NCBI GenBank assembly: GCA_963739625.1
Contig: CAVUAU010000009.1
Span: forward strand, 62,001 to 126,000
DNA: 64,000 nucleotides
From: Salinimicrobium sp963739625
GTDB taxonomy: Bacteria; Bacteroidota; Bacteroidia; Flavobacteriales; Flavobacteriaceae
Direction: 5' to 3'
Below are positions 17,525 through 25,694 of this stretch, piece after piece. The notes beneath the pieces were generated by a model. The model had not been told where the DNA came from. It was given only the letters and a program-made list of their open reading frames with translations, and did not search any database. Position numbers and translations under genes: made by a program. Position 1 is the first letter of the stretch. Each line of letters opens with the position of its first letter.

Positions 17525-18784
17525 ATGCGGCAACTTACACTTAAGATCCCCAAAGGGCATAAAAAAGAGGTCTTTGATACCATTGAGGAGTTCAATGGCA
17601 AGAACACCATTTTTTTGCCTTCCGAAGAAAATGATGTCTTTATCACCTTTTTGCCCAATGAGAAGGTGAATAACTTCCTGAAGCGGCTGGATGATTACGA
17701 AAAGCCGGAGATCAACCTCATCCCGCGTGGCGTGATCACGCTCTACCCGCCTGCATCAGACTCACCCGACCAGGTCGCAGATGTGCAGCCAAAAAGTTCC
17801 CTGGAGATCTACCTTGGCGGGATCCAGAGCGTGGGTTCCATCAAAGGCCTCATTGGCTATTCAATTGCCGCAGGAATAATTGTGTGGATAGGCCTTTATA
17901 CCACTACCGTTTATCTTTTGGTGGCCGCCATGCTGGTCGCGCCTTTTGCCGGGCCCGCCATGAACGCGGCATTGGCGACGGCAGCGGGCAAAAAGAAACT
18001 CTTGATAAGCAGCATAAAACGTTACGCGATGGCCATTGGTACGGGGATTATCGTGAGTTTTCTCATGACCGTGATCTTTCCGCTCAACACGCTCACGCCC
18101 CTAATGGTGGAGATAAGTCATGTGTCAAAAGTGGCACTTTTGCTGCCTCTTATTTCTGGCTTTGCCGGGGCGATCAACATTGTACAGTCAGAAAGGGACA
18201 GTTTGGTTTCGGGAGCTGCAGTAGGAGTTCTGGTCGCAGCTTCGTTAGCACCGCCGGTTGGGCTCATTGGCGCGGGGGTCTACATGATGGACTGGGAAGT
18301 TGTTTGGAGCAGTGTCTTTCGAGTGGTGCTGCAGCTACTGGGAATTCATCTTTCAGCGACCTTGATCTTTTATTTCTTCGGAAAAGTTACCCCCAGCGGA
18401 GTTCGGTTTTTACAGGGAAACAAAAAATTGTCCTGGTTTACCAGCGGCTTTGTGGTGTTGGCCATTGGGGCGATGATGTTCTGGCAATTTAGTCAGCCGC
18501 CATTTCTGCGGAAGGCCAGCATGAACACCGAACTTACCGAAAATCTTGATACTTCCCTGAATAAGCTCAATTACATCGAGGTGATCAACAAAGATGTAAG
18601 CTTTACAAACACAAAGATCAACGGCAATCCCACGGTGAGCTATAATGTGACGGTGCTTCCGAAGGATAGTAGCATGACCGAAAAAGAGCTGAAAAAAGCC
18701 ATTATTGAGCACCTTAAGACCGATCTGCATTACCGGGACCAATATATTCATGAGGTTTATCAAATAAACATAGCTGAAGACTGA
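17525..18784 (+). CDS. DUF389 / TIGR00341-family membrane protein
   Basis: A 419-residue integral membrane protein of unknown function. The first 95 residues are soluble (MRQLTLKIPKGHKKEVFDTI). They are followed by about six hydrophobic segments beginning near residue 108 (GLIGYSIAAGIIVWIG, TVYLLVAAMLVAPFAGPAMN with its conserved PFAGPAMNA, IGTGIIVSFLMTVIFP, VALLLPLISGFAGAIN, GAAVGVLVAASLAPPVG). The C-terminus is a second soluble domain. The conserved small-residue pattern AxLVAPFxGPxxA is diagnostic of DUF389. It overlaps the next gene by one base (TGATG), so the two membrane proteins are coupled. Confidence 0.88.
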   Translation: MRQLTLKIPKGHKKEVFDTIEEFNGKNTIFLPSEENDVFITFLPNEKVNNFLKRLDDYEKPEINLIPRGVITLYPPASDSPDQVADVQPKSSLEIYLGGIQSVGSIKGLIGYSIAAGIIVWIGLYTTTVYLLVAAMLVAPFAGPAMNAALATAAGKKKLLISSIKRYAMAIGTGIIVSFLMTVIFPLNTLTPLMVEISHVSKVALLLPLISGFAGAINIVQSERDSLVSGAAVGVLVAASLAPPVGLIGAGVYMMDWEVVWSSVFRVVLQLLGIHLSATLIFYFFGKVTPSGVRFLQGNKKLSWFTSGFVVLAIGAMMFWQFSQPPFLRKASMNTELTENLDTSLNKLNYIEVINKDVSFTNTKINGNPTVSYNVTVLPKDSSMTEKELKKAIIEHLKTDLHYRDQYIHEVYQINIAED

Positions 18785-19314
18785 TGGATCAAACGAGGTT
18801 TTTGTGGAATGGTACAGAACCCCTGGCGCGTATTCTCATTGTGGGCACCGCTGCCTATCTGGCGATAGTGCTCATTTTGCGCATTTCGGGCAAAAGGACC
18901 CTGGCCAGCATGAGCGCCTTTGACTTTATCATTGCCGTAGCGGTAGGTGCCGTTTTTGGGCGTACGCTTACTGCCAAAGAGCTGTCACTTTCAGAAACGC
19001 TCACGGCATTTCTCCTGCTGGCAGTGTTGCAATTCATCTTTGCCTATTTGGAAAACAGATCCAAAGTTTTTAAAAAGGTATTTAGCACGACTCCTACTCT
19101 GCTTTATTATAAAGGAAAATTTCTGGAAGAAAATCTGCGCAAGGAGCGGCTCAGTAAAAGCAAGGTCTTTGGTGCCGTGCGCAAAAAAGGCTTCGGAAGT
19201 ATGGAGCAGGTTACAGCGGTAATCCTCGAGATCGACGCGAGTTTTTCGATCATAGAAAGATCTGAAGAAGCCGAAAATTCCACTTTTGATGAGTTGTTGG
19301 AAGACGAGAGCTAA
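18784..19314 (+). CDS. DUF421-domain membrane protein (YetF/YcaP family)
   Basis: A 176-residue protein with three N-terminal membrane segments (LARILIVGTAAYLAIVLILRI, FDFIIAVAVGAVFGRTL, LTAFLLLAVLQFIFAYL) and a cytoplasmic DUF421 domain with PTLLYYKGKFLEENLRKERL and FGSMEQVTAVILEIDASFSI. YetF-like proteins are small, poorly understood inner-membrane proteins. Start codon overlaps the DUF389 stop by one base. Its stop overlaps the convergent yraN stop by four bases. Confidence 0.87.
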   Translation: MDQTRFLWNGTEPLARILIVGTAAYLAIVLILRISGKRTLASMSAFDFIIAVAVGAVFGRTLTAKELSLSETLTAFLLLAVLQFIFAYLENRSKVFKKVFSTTPTLLYYKGKFLEENLRKERLSKSKVFGAVRKKGFGSMEQVTAVILEIDASFSIIERSEEAENSTFDELLEDES

Positions 19315-19670
19315 AAATGTAGAAACGCGTCCTCCAGGTGTTCTATTCTTGTGCCCGCTTTGTTTCTTATGATCCCAATGATGTCAAACCGCACCTCGAC
19401 ATCCAGCTTTCGCTCATTGACAAAAAAGTCTACCGCCTTAACCAGTGAGTTGATCTGCTTTTTCTTGACGAAATCCTGGGGATCTCCAAAGTCTGGAGTG
19501 CTGCGGGTTTTTACTTCAACTGCCGCCAAAACGCCTCCTTTCTTTGCTATGATGTCTACTTCGGCCTTCAAATACCTGAAGTTACGCGTTATGATTTCAT
19601 AGCCATTATTTAAAAGATGCGCTACCGCCAGCTCTTCTCCTTCTTTGCCAAGTTCATTATGTTCTGCCAT
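19311..19670 (-). CDS. YraN family (UPF0102) nuclease-fold protein
   Basis: A 119-residue protein with the Holliday-junction-resolvase-like PD-(D/E)xK fold. The expected residues are visible: GKEGEELAVAHL at the N-terminus, then AEVDIIAKKGGVLAAVEVKTR (acidic D and ExK, about residues 36-56). YraN proteins are widespread and their substrate is unsettled. It starts one base after the stop of the lipoprotein gene upstream on the same strand, so the two form an operon. Confidence 0.9.
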   Translation of the reverse strand: MAEHNELGKEGEELAVAHLLNNGYEIITRNFRYLKAEVDIIAKKGGVLAAVEVKTRSTPDFGDPQDFVKKKQINSLVKAVDFFVNERKLDVEVRFDIIGIIRNKAGTRIEHLEDAFLHF

Positions 19671-19671
19671 T

Positions 19672-20250
19672 TTAGGTTTTTTTAAATACCAACGCCCGCA
19701 CCCTTAGATTCAGGTTAATGATCTTTTCGGGATCTTCTTCAATGATGTGGTCCCCGTAAAAGTTCTTTGGAGGCGCATTTTCGGGAGCTAAAAAAACCTG
19801 CACATCGCTACCGTCCATTTTACCGTCATTCCAGTCTACCGCTCCACTGTAATCCCATCCAAACCCGTAGAATTTGATAGGTCCTTCGTTGATCCTTTCA
19901 AGTTCTTTGTAAGGAGTGCCCACTTTTATGCCATTTTTGGAACTCCAGCGGCCCTCGCGGTCAACATAGATCTGCTCGGGGGTGCTGCGGCTTTCATCCT
20001 TCCAAACGATGAGGAGCTCATCTGCAGTGTTTGGGTAAAGAATAGTGTAAGGGCGCTCCACGGTACCTTCTTCAAAAAGATCGGTTCCTTCGGCTACGTT
20101 GGCATCGGGATAAATTTCGTCAATGTTCTTGTGTGAAATAACTTCGGAAAGGTTCTCAAGCTGAAATTTTTCTTCAGAATTGGCCGTGAGTTTCCGGCTT
20201 TTACAGGAGAAAATTCCGAAGCAGATAAAAAGCAGTAAAAGTTTTCGCAT
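19672..20250 (-). CDS. Hypothetical SPII lipoprotein
   Basis: A 192-residue protein with a lipoprotein signal peptide: MRKLLLLFICFGIFSC, lipidated cysteine at residue 16. The mature part contains VERPYTILYPNTADELLIVW and KVGTPYKELERINEGPIKFYGFGWDYSG, which suggests a compact beta-rich domain reminiscent of conserved flavobacterial proteins of unknown function. Cotranscribed with yraN (one-base gap). Divergent from metG. Confidence 0.75.
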   Translation of the reverse strand: MRKLLLLFICFGIFSCKSRKLTANSEEKFQLENLSEVISHKNIDEIYPDANVAEGTDLFEEGTVERPYTILYPNTADELLIVWKDESRSTPEQIYVDREGRWSSKNGIKVGTPYKELERINEGPIKFYGFGWDYSGAVDWNDGKMDGSDVQVFLAPENAPPKNFYGDHIIEEDPEKIINLNLRVRALVFKKT

Positions 20251-20335
20251 GTGTAGTTTTTATAAAAGTAGCTACATTCAGTTCCAATCAAGGTCCCTTT
20301 TACAAGAATTTAACGCGTATTCCACCGCACTTGCT

Positions 20336-20343
20336 TAACTTTA
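20336..20343 (+). promoter_or_regulatory. Putative -7 box of metG (TAACTTTA)
   Basis: A near match (7 of 8) to TAnnTTTG/TAnnTTTA lies 29 bases before the ATG at 20373. It falls inside the longer open frame that begins at 20331, which argues for the 20373 start. Confidence 0.4.
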
Positions 20344-20372
20344 CAGCCTTTAATTTTGAACCCGATAATTCG

Positions 20373-22469
20373 ATGGAATTACCCAAAAGATATACTATCA
20401 CGGCTGCTTTGCCGTACACTAACGGACCTATTCATATTGGACATTTGGCCGGCGTTTACGTGCCTGCAGATATCTATGCGCGCTACCAAAGAATGCAGGC
20501 CCGCGATGTGGCTTTCGTCTGCGGAAGCGATGAGCACGGGGTGCCAATTACCATTAAGGCAAAGAAAGAAGGCGTTTCGCCACAAGATGTGGTTGATAAG
20601 TACAACGGGATCATAAAAACCTCTTTTCAGGACTTCGGAATTTCCTTTGATAATTACTCGAGAACTTCGGGAGAGGTGCATCACAAAACGGCTTCAGAAT
20701 TTTTCAGAAAATTATATGAAGACGGAAAGTTTACCGAGGAGACCACGCAGCAGCTTTATGATGAGGAAGCAGGGCAATTCCTCGCCGACCGATTCGTGGT
20801 TGGTACCTGCCCGAAATGTGGTTATGAAGAAAGCTATGGTGACCAGTGCGAAAAGTGCGGTACCAGCCATAATGCAACAGATCTGCTGAATCCGAAGTCG
20901 GCTATTACAGGTGCGACGCCAACTTTAAAAGAGACAAAACACTGGTTTTTGCCTTTAGATCAATATGAAGCATGGCTCAAAAAGTGGATTTTAGAAGGGC
21001 ATAAAAAAGACTGGAAACCCAACGTTTACGGGCAGGTAAAATCCTGGATCGACGATGGGCTGCGTCCGCGGGCGGTAACCCGTGATCTTGATTGGGGAAT
21101 TCCCGTTCCGGTAGAAGGCGCCGAAGGTAAGGTGCTTTACGTTTGGTTTGATGCGCCAATCGGGTACATTTCTTCAACGAAGGAATGGGCAGAGCGAACC
21201 GGAAAAGACTGGCAGCCATACTGGAAAGATGAGGACACCAAGTTGATCCACTTTATTGGGAAAGATAATATCGTTTTTCACTGTATCATTTTCCCGACCA
21301 TGTTGAAGGCCGAAGGCAGCTATATCCTGCCCGATAATGTGCCTGCAAACGAATTTTTGAACCTGGAAGGGAATAAGCTTTCCACCTCTAAGAACTGGGC
21401 GGTTTGGCTGCATGAATACCTGGAGGATTTCCCGGGGCAGCAGGATGTTCTGCGTTATGCTTTGACCGCCAATGCGCCAGAGACTAAGGACAACGACTTT
21501 ACCTGGAAAGATTTCCAGGCAAGGAACAATAATGAGCTGGTAGCCATCTTCGGAAATTTTATCAATAGAGTGGTGGTACTAACCAACAAATATTACGACG
21601 GGATTGTGCCAAAACCCGGAAAATATTCCGAAGTAGATGAACAGGTGCTGGCCGAGCTCAGAGCTTATCCTGCCGTGATAGAAAGTTCTATCGAACGTTA
21701 CCGTTTCAGGGAAGCCCAGGCAGAGTTGATGAACGTTGCCCGGCTTGGAAACAAATATCTGGCAGATGAAGAGCCATGGAAATTGATCAAGACCGAGGAA
21801 GAGCGCGTGAAGACCATCATGTATGTAGCTTTGCAGATCGCATCGGCTTTGGCGACAATTTCTGAACCTTTTCTTCCTTTCACCGCGGAAAAACTTCGGA
21901 AGATGCTGAACTACGGCAAACCAACTTCCGAAGCACTTGCAAATGGGGAAAGTCTCGAGAAGAGCGAATGGGAAGCGATCGCCGGCGAAGCGGAATTATT
22001 ACCTGCCGGCCATCAAATTGGAAAAGCCGAACTGCTTTTCTCTAAAATAGAAGACGAACAAATTCAGAAGCAATTGGATAAATTAGAAGCAACCAAAGCC
22101 GCGAACGAGGCAGATAAAAAGAAAGCCGAACCACAAAAGGAAATTGCCACTTTTGAAGACTTTACCAAAATGGACCTTCGCGTGGGAACTATCGTGGAAG
22201 CTGAAAAAATGCCAAAGGCGAACAAGCTTCTGGTACTAAAAGTAGATACGGGAATTGACGTGCGTACCATAGTTTCAGGAATCGCGCAGAGCTTTAAACC
22301 CGAGGAGATTATCGGAAAAAAGGTGACCGTGCTGGTAAATCTTGCTCCGCGAAAGTTACGTGGGGTAGAAAGTGAGGGCATGATCCTGATGACCGAGAAC
22401 AAAGAAGGCAAACTTGTCTTCGTTAACCCCGATGAAGACGGGGTGAAAGAGGGGACGGTGATTTCTTAA
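20373..22469 (+). CDS. metG: Methionyl-tRNA synthetase
   Basis: Charges tRNA-Met. It has 698 residues from the ATG at 20373; an upstream in-frame extension to 20331 would add non-conserved residues and cover the promoter. The class I HIGH motif is PIHIGHLAG (about residues 19-27). The zinc knuckle has CPKCG and CEKCG (about 145-160), the KMSKS loop appears as KLSTS (about 340), and the C-terminal tRNA-binding OB domain starts near FEDFTKMDLRVGTIVEAE. The frame is intact throughout. Confidence 0.97.
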   Translation: MELPKRYTITAALPYTNGPIHIGHLAGVYVPADIYARYQRMQARDVAFVCGSDEHGVPITIKAKKEGVSPQDVVDKYNGIIKTSFQDFGISFDNYSRTSGEVHHKTASEFFRKLYEDGKFTEETTQQLYDEEAGQFLADRFVVGTCPKCGYEESYGDQCEKCGTSHNATDLLNPKSAITGATPTLKETKHWFLPLDQYEAWLKKWILEGHKKDWKPNVYGQVKSWIDDGLRPRAVTRDLDWGIPVPVEGAEGKVLYVWFDAPIGYISSTKEWAERTGKDWQPYWKDEDTKLIHFIGKDNIVFHCIIFPTMLKAEGSYILPDNVPANEFLNLEGNKLSTSKNWAVWLHEYLEDFPGQQDVLRYALTANAPETKDNDFTWKDFQARNNNELVAIFGNFINRVVVLTNKYYDGIVPKPGKYSEVDEQVLAELRAYPAVIESSIERYRFREAQAELMNVARLGNKYLADEEPWKLIKTEEERVKTIMYVALQIASALATISEPFLPFTAEKLRKMLNYGKPTSEALANGESLEKSEWEAIAGEAELLPAGHQIGKAELLFSKIEDEQIQKQLDKLEATKAANEADKKKAEPQKEIATFEDFTKMDLRVGTIVEAEKMPKANKLLVLKVDTGIDVRTIVSGIAQSFKPEEIIGKKVTVLVNLAPRKLRGVESEGMILMTENKEGKLVFVNPDEDGVKEGTVIS

Positions 22470-22475
22470 GGCTTA

Positions 22476-22557
22476 GGTCTCGACTGAGCCTGTCCTGAGC
22501 GACAGCCGAAGGGCTTGACCTGACACTAGGTTGTCTCCCCGAGCGGAGTCGAGGGGT
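22476..22557 (+). repeat. Second repeat family, copy upstream of the GIY-YIG gene
   Basis: The unit begins GGTCTCGACT, carries a hairpin-forming insert (AGCCTGTCC...GGGCTTGACC) and GACCTGACA, and ends TGTCTCCCC followed by the complementary arm GAGCGGAGTCGAGGGG. Related copies follow at 22900-22984 and 23014-23040 in the same orientation. Confidence 0.75.
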
Positions 22558-22580
22558 ATTTAACGAAGACGAATTGTTCT

Positions 22581-22900
22581 ATGAAACTGTATTACGTTTA
22601 CATTCTCGAATGCTCAGACGGTCTTCTTTATACAGGAATTACCAATGATATCTCCAGAAGGCTGGAAGAACATAATGCAGGTTTAAATAAGAGCAGCTTC
22701 ACTTACAAAAGACGTCCTGTAGAAATTCTTTTTCACCAGAAATTTAACGATGTAGAACAAGCCATATGGTTTGAGAAGAAGTTAAGCGGTGGAGCGCCCA
22801 GAAGAAAAGGGCGTTGGCAGATGAGGATGAAATGCTTCTGAAGCTTTTGGCAGAATGCAGGAATGAAAGCCATTATAAAAATAAGGATAAAGGAAAGTAG
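22581..22900 (+). CDS. GIY-YIG nuclease-domain protein (one-base frameshift)
   Basis: A stand-alone GIY-YIG domain protein of the UPF0213/UvrC-like type, 106 residues when corrected. The signature is YYVYILECSDGLLYTGITND with RRLEEHNAG (arginine and catalytic context). As read, the frame ends at 22841 after KKLSGGAPRRKGRWQ. Inserting one base near 22790 restores the family C-terminus (GWSAQKKRALADEDEMLL then LAECRNESHY) up to a TAG at 22898-22900. The corrected stop directly abuts the next repeat unit. Sequence error or real inactivation cannot be told apart. Confidence 0.8.
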
Positions 22901-23040
22901 GTTTCGACTTCGCTCGACCTGACATAACAGTGTCTCCCCCAGCAGCCTGTCCTGAGCGTGAGTCGAAGGAGAGTCGACGGGTAACATATAAATAAGAATA
23001 TTTTTTAAAGCTGAGGTCTCGACTCCGCTCGACCTGACAT
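22900..23040 (+). repeat. Second repeat family, two copies downstream of the GIY-YIG gene
   Basis: One unit spans 22900-22984 (GTTTCGACTTCGCTCGACCTGACA, then TGTCTCCCC, AGCCTGTCCTGAGCG and AGTCGAAGGAGAGTCGACGGG) and a shorter half-unit lies at 23014-23040 (GGTCTCGACTCCGCTCGACC). Both are direct relative to the upstream copy and stop just before the deacetylase ATG at 23044. Confidence 0.7.
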
Positions 23041-23043
23041 AAA

Positions 23044-23946
23044 ATGCTCAAGATCGCCTTCCATCCCATCTTTAAACATCCTTTACCCGAAGGCCACCGC
23101 TTCCCGATGGAAAAATATGAGCTGCTGCCACAGCAGCTGTTGCACGAGGGAACCTGCACCAAAAATAACTTTTTTGAGCCCGGTTTTCCCGGGGAAGAAG
23201 ATGTGCTGGCGGTGCATCAAAAAGAGTATTTTGAGCATTTAAAAAACCTGACGCTGGATCGTAAAGCGGTGCGTAAAATTGGTTTTCCGCTATCGCAGGG
23301 ACTTGTGGAGCGGGAGCTAAGGATCGCGCAGGGCACAATTGAGGCCGCACATTTTGCTTTGGAGTGTGGTATTGCCATGAATATTGCCGGCGGCACGCAT
23401 CACGCCTATTCCTATCGCGGAGAAGGTTTTTGCCTGCTTAACGATCAGGCGATCGCCGCAAGTTATCTGCTTCGGAAAAAACTCGCCTCGAAAATTCTTA
23501 TTGTCGATCTTGATGTGCACCAGGGAAATGGAACGGCAGAGATCTTTGCTGAAGAGCCTTCTGTATTCACTTTTTCCATGCACGGGAAAAAGAACTATCC
23601 CTTCAAAAAGGAGAAATCAAGCCTTGATTTGGAGCTGGAAAACGGAACAGGGGACGAAGAATACCTGAAGATACTCAAACAAACCCTTCCGCAGCTGATA
23701 AAAGAACAGCAACCGGATTTTATTTTCTACCTGAGCGGAGTGGATATTCTCGCTTCAGATAAACTTGGCAAACTCGCCTGCACCGAGGCAGGAGCAAAAG
23801 AACGGGACAGGTTTGTGCTACAGACGTGCCATGACCTTAAAATTCCCGTTGAGGTAAGCATGGGCGGCGGGTATTCTCCCCAAATAAGACACATCATTAA
23901 TGCGCACGCCAATACTTTTCGGCTGGCGCAGGAGATCTTTTTTTAG
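23044..23946 (+). CDS. Histone deacetylase superfamily (AcuC/AphA-like) protein
   Basis: A 300-residue zinc deacetylase of the arginase/HDAC fold. Catalytic residues are in place: tandem histidines in GGTHHAYSYRGEGFC (about residues 117-131), metal ligands in VDLDVHQGNGTAE (about 155-167), HGKKNYPF, a second aspartate in YLSGVDILASD (about 230-240), and the glycine-rich GGGYS near the C-terminus. Bacterial members deacetylate acetyl-polyamines or acetyl-lysine proteins; the substrate here is unknown. The ATG follows four bases after a repeat half-unit, so its promoter may be in or upstream of the repeat. Confidence 0.9.
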   Translation: MLKIAFHPIFKHPLPEGHRFPMEKYELLPQQLLHEGTCTKNNFFEPGFPGEEDVLAVHQKEYFEHLKNLTLDRKAVRKIGFPLSQGLVERELRIAQGTIEAAHFALECGIAMNIAGGTHHAYSYRGEGFCLLNDQAIAASYLLRKKLASKILIVDLDVHQGNGTAEIFAEEPSVFTFSMHGKKNYPFKKEKSSLDLELENGTGDEEYLKILKQTLPQLIKEQQPDFIFYLSGVDILASDKLGKLACTEAGAKERDRFVLQTCHDLKIPVEVSMGGGYSPQIRHIINAHANTFRLAQEIFF

Positions 23947-24035
23947 AAGTAAAAGGTAGCAAGTTGATAAATCTATGATTCTATTTCTTCTGTTTAATTA
24001 ACTTGTATGAGTTTGAGCAGGGGCAGGTCCAAATA

Positions 24036-24077
24036 AAAAATAATAAACCCGCTGCAGAGAAGCGGGTTTATTATTTT
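24036..24077. terminator. Bidirectional terminator between the deacetylase and the ssb genes
   Basis: AATAATAAACCCGCT pairs with AGCGGGTTTATTATT around GCAGAGA, with A-rich and T-rich flanks. It serves the two convergent transcription units. Confidence 0.88.
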
Positions 24078-24088
24078 GAGAGTACATG

Positions 24089-24424
24089 CTATTCTTTCAC
24101 AGGCAATTTTAGCTCCCTACATACCACCTCCGTAACATATTTCCTGTTCCCATTCTTATCTTCATAGCTGCGGCTGTTTAGCTTACCCTCAATTTCAATT
24201 TCCCGGCCCTTTGGAACCTGTTGCTCAATTTTTTCAGCCATTGGTCCCCAGGCAACTATATTGTGCCACTGGGTGCTGGTTACTTTTTCTCCCTGGGAAT
24301 TCGTATAGGTTTCCCTGGTGGCGATGGAAAATTTGGCAAGTTTTTTCCCGGTGCTTAAAGTTAGGATCTCAGGTGCTTTCCCAACATTGCCCGAAAGCTG
24401 TACGTTATTTTTTAGCGTATTCAT
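24089..24424 (-). CDS. Single-stranded DNA-binding protein, tail-less paralogue 1
   Basis: A 111-residue OB-fold SSB starting at the ATG at 24424; the longer frame to 24526 runs back into the upstream paralogue and is not credible. It shows the SSB core: NNVQLSGNVGKAPEI, KFSIATRET, TQWHNIVAWG, VPKGREIEIEGKL and the C-terminal TEVVCRELKLPVKE. It ends right after the OB fold and lacks the linker and acidic DDDIPF tail that recruits repair partners. Closely similar to the SSB gene just upstream (24453-24785), with 28 bases between them, so they are a tandem duplication transcribed together. Confidence 0.9.
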   Translation of the reverse strand: MNTLKNNVQLSGNVGKAPEILTLSTGKKLAKFSIATRETYTNSQGEKVTSTQWHNIVAWGPMAEKIEQQVPKGREIEIEGKLNSRSYEDKNGNRKYVTEVVCRELKLPVKE

Positions 24425-24452
24425 GATGCTATAGATTATAGTTGATAACTCA

Positions 24453-24785
24453 TTACTTTCCGAGGAGCAGCAGTTCATTGCAAACCACCTCTGTGATATA
24501 TTTTTTGACTCCGTCTTTGTCTTCATAGCTGCGGCTTGTTAATTTACCCTCAATACCTATTTCCTTGCCCTTAGGTACATAATTCTCTACCAGTTCGGCA
24601 GTCTTGCCCCAGGCGACTACATTGTGCCATTGTGTGTCTGTGATCTTTTCTCCTTTGTTGTTCTTGTAGGTCTCATTTGTGGCAATAGAGAATTTTGCCA
24701 GCTTCTTTCCAGATTCCAGGTTTACAATCTCGGGTGCGTTTCCTACGTGGCCAATCAACTGTACTTTGTTTCTTAAATTATTCAT
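24453..24785 (-). CDS. Single-stranded DNA-binding protein, tail-less paralogue 2
   Basis: 110 residues with the same SSB core as its neighbour: NKVQLIGHVGNAPEIV, KFSIATNET, TQWHNVVAWGKTAE, VPKGKEIGIEGKLTSRSYED and TEVVCNELLLLGK. It too ends at the OB fold with no acidic tail, so it could coat single strands but is not expected to recruit the usual SSB-tail partners. First gene of the tandem pair, with a TATGTTTG -7 box about 50 bases upstream. The housekeeping full-length ssb is presumably elsewhere. Confidence 0.9.
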   Translation of the reverse strand: MNNLRNKVQLIGHVGNAPEIVNLESGKKLAKFSIATNETYKNNKGEKITDTQWHNVVAWGKTAELVENYVPKGKEIGIEGKLTSRSYEDKDGVKKYITEVVCNELLLLGK

Positions 24786-24834
24786 GATGTAAAGAATTAG
24801 TTTAGTTGAAAATCATTCGTTCATTTCAACGAGA

Positions 24835-24842
24835 CAAACATA
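24835..24842 (-). promoter_or_regulatory. -7 box (TATGTTTG) of the tandem ssb genes
   Basis: Read on the minus strand, TATGTTTG is a perfect TAnnTTTG. It lies 49 bases upstream of the first ssb ATG. No TTG is found at normal -33 spacing, which would fit a promoter that needs an activator. Confidence 0.5.
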
Positions 24843-24879
24843 CCACCGTCTAAAAACGATAATCGGTTGATACTGATTT

Positions 24880-24915
24880 GTTTTCGTTTACATCCGTTTG
24901 TAAGTGTTTGAAAAC
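24880..24915. promoter_or_regulatory. Helically phased GTTT tracts upstream of ssb
   Basis: GTTT occurs at 24886, 24896 and 24906, exactly 10 bases apart, with another at 24880. They lie 44-70 bases upstream of the ssb -7 box. The spacing suggests repeated half-sites on one DNA face or intrinsic curvature. Confidence 0.35.
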
Positions 24916-24971
24916 GGCTATTGAGAAACCTGCCTTAAAATTTCGTAATATTACTTAAGCAACAAAGGCTT

Positions 24972-25694
24972 ATGGATAAAGAGATCTGCTATATCAGCAA
25001 GAAGGAATACGACCTGTCTAACCTGGTCCAGGGAAATTCTTTAAAATCTCAGTTGCTTGCCCTCATCAAAAAAGATTTTCCAGATTTCACGGCCGATAAG
25101 TATATTTCCATCGAGAGCCTTAACACCTACAGGAAGAAATATCTTGAACTTTTGCTTCGGAAGGAGCACCGGGAGCTGAATGTTCTGGAAAAAGAAGTTG
25201 TAAGAGCTATCCAGGAGAATAAGCTTCTTTCAGAAAACATAGAGCCCGAGATAGAATCCCGCCTTACGCCGGGCCAAAAAATGGCCGACAGGATAGCAGA
25301 ATTTGGCGGCAGCTGGACCTTCATTCTACTCTTTTTCAGCTTTTTGCTGGTCTGGATGGCGATCAACATATGGGTACTCTCTACCCGGCCCTTTGATCCT
25401 TACCCATTCATCCTGCTTAACCTTATCCTTTCCTGTCTTGCTGCAATACAGGCGCCTATCATCATGATGAGCCAAAACCGCAAGGAACAAAAGGACAGGG
25501 CAAGAAGCGTGAATGATTACCAGGTGAACCTCAAGGCCGAGCTGGAGATACGGCTGCTTCATGAAAAAATTGACCATCTTATCATTCATCAAAACAAGCG
25601 CATGCTCGATATACAGGAATTACAGCTGGACTATCTCGAAGAGATCTCAAAACTGAATGAAAAACAACCTAAAAAAGGATCTTTTGATGAATGA
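24972..25694 (+). CDS. DUF1003-domain membrane protein
   Basis: A 240-residue protein with a soluble N-terminal half (EICYISKKEYDLSNLVQG, which may be a small ligand- or metal-binding region), then the DUF1003 core: LTPGQKMADRIAEFGGSWTF, two membrane helices (FILLFFSFLLVWMAINIWV and FILLNLILSCLAAIQAPIIM), MSQNRKEQKDR and a charged C-terminal coiled coil. Function unknown; homologues are common in bacteria. First gene of an operon with a small membrane protein, an ABC ATPase and an unknown protein, all overlapping. Confidence 0.87.
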   Translation: MDKEICYISKKEYDLSNLVQGNSLKSQLLALIKKDFPDFTADKYISIESLNTYRKKYLELLLRKEHRELNVLEKEVVRAIQENKLLSENIEPEIESRLTPGQKMADRIAEFGGSWTFILLFFSFLLVWMAINIWVLSTRPFDPYPFILLNLILSCLAAIQAPIIMMSQNRKEQKDRARSVNDYQVNLKAELEIRLLHEKIDHLIIHQNKRMLDIQELQLDYLEEISKLNEKQPKKGSFDE

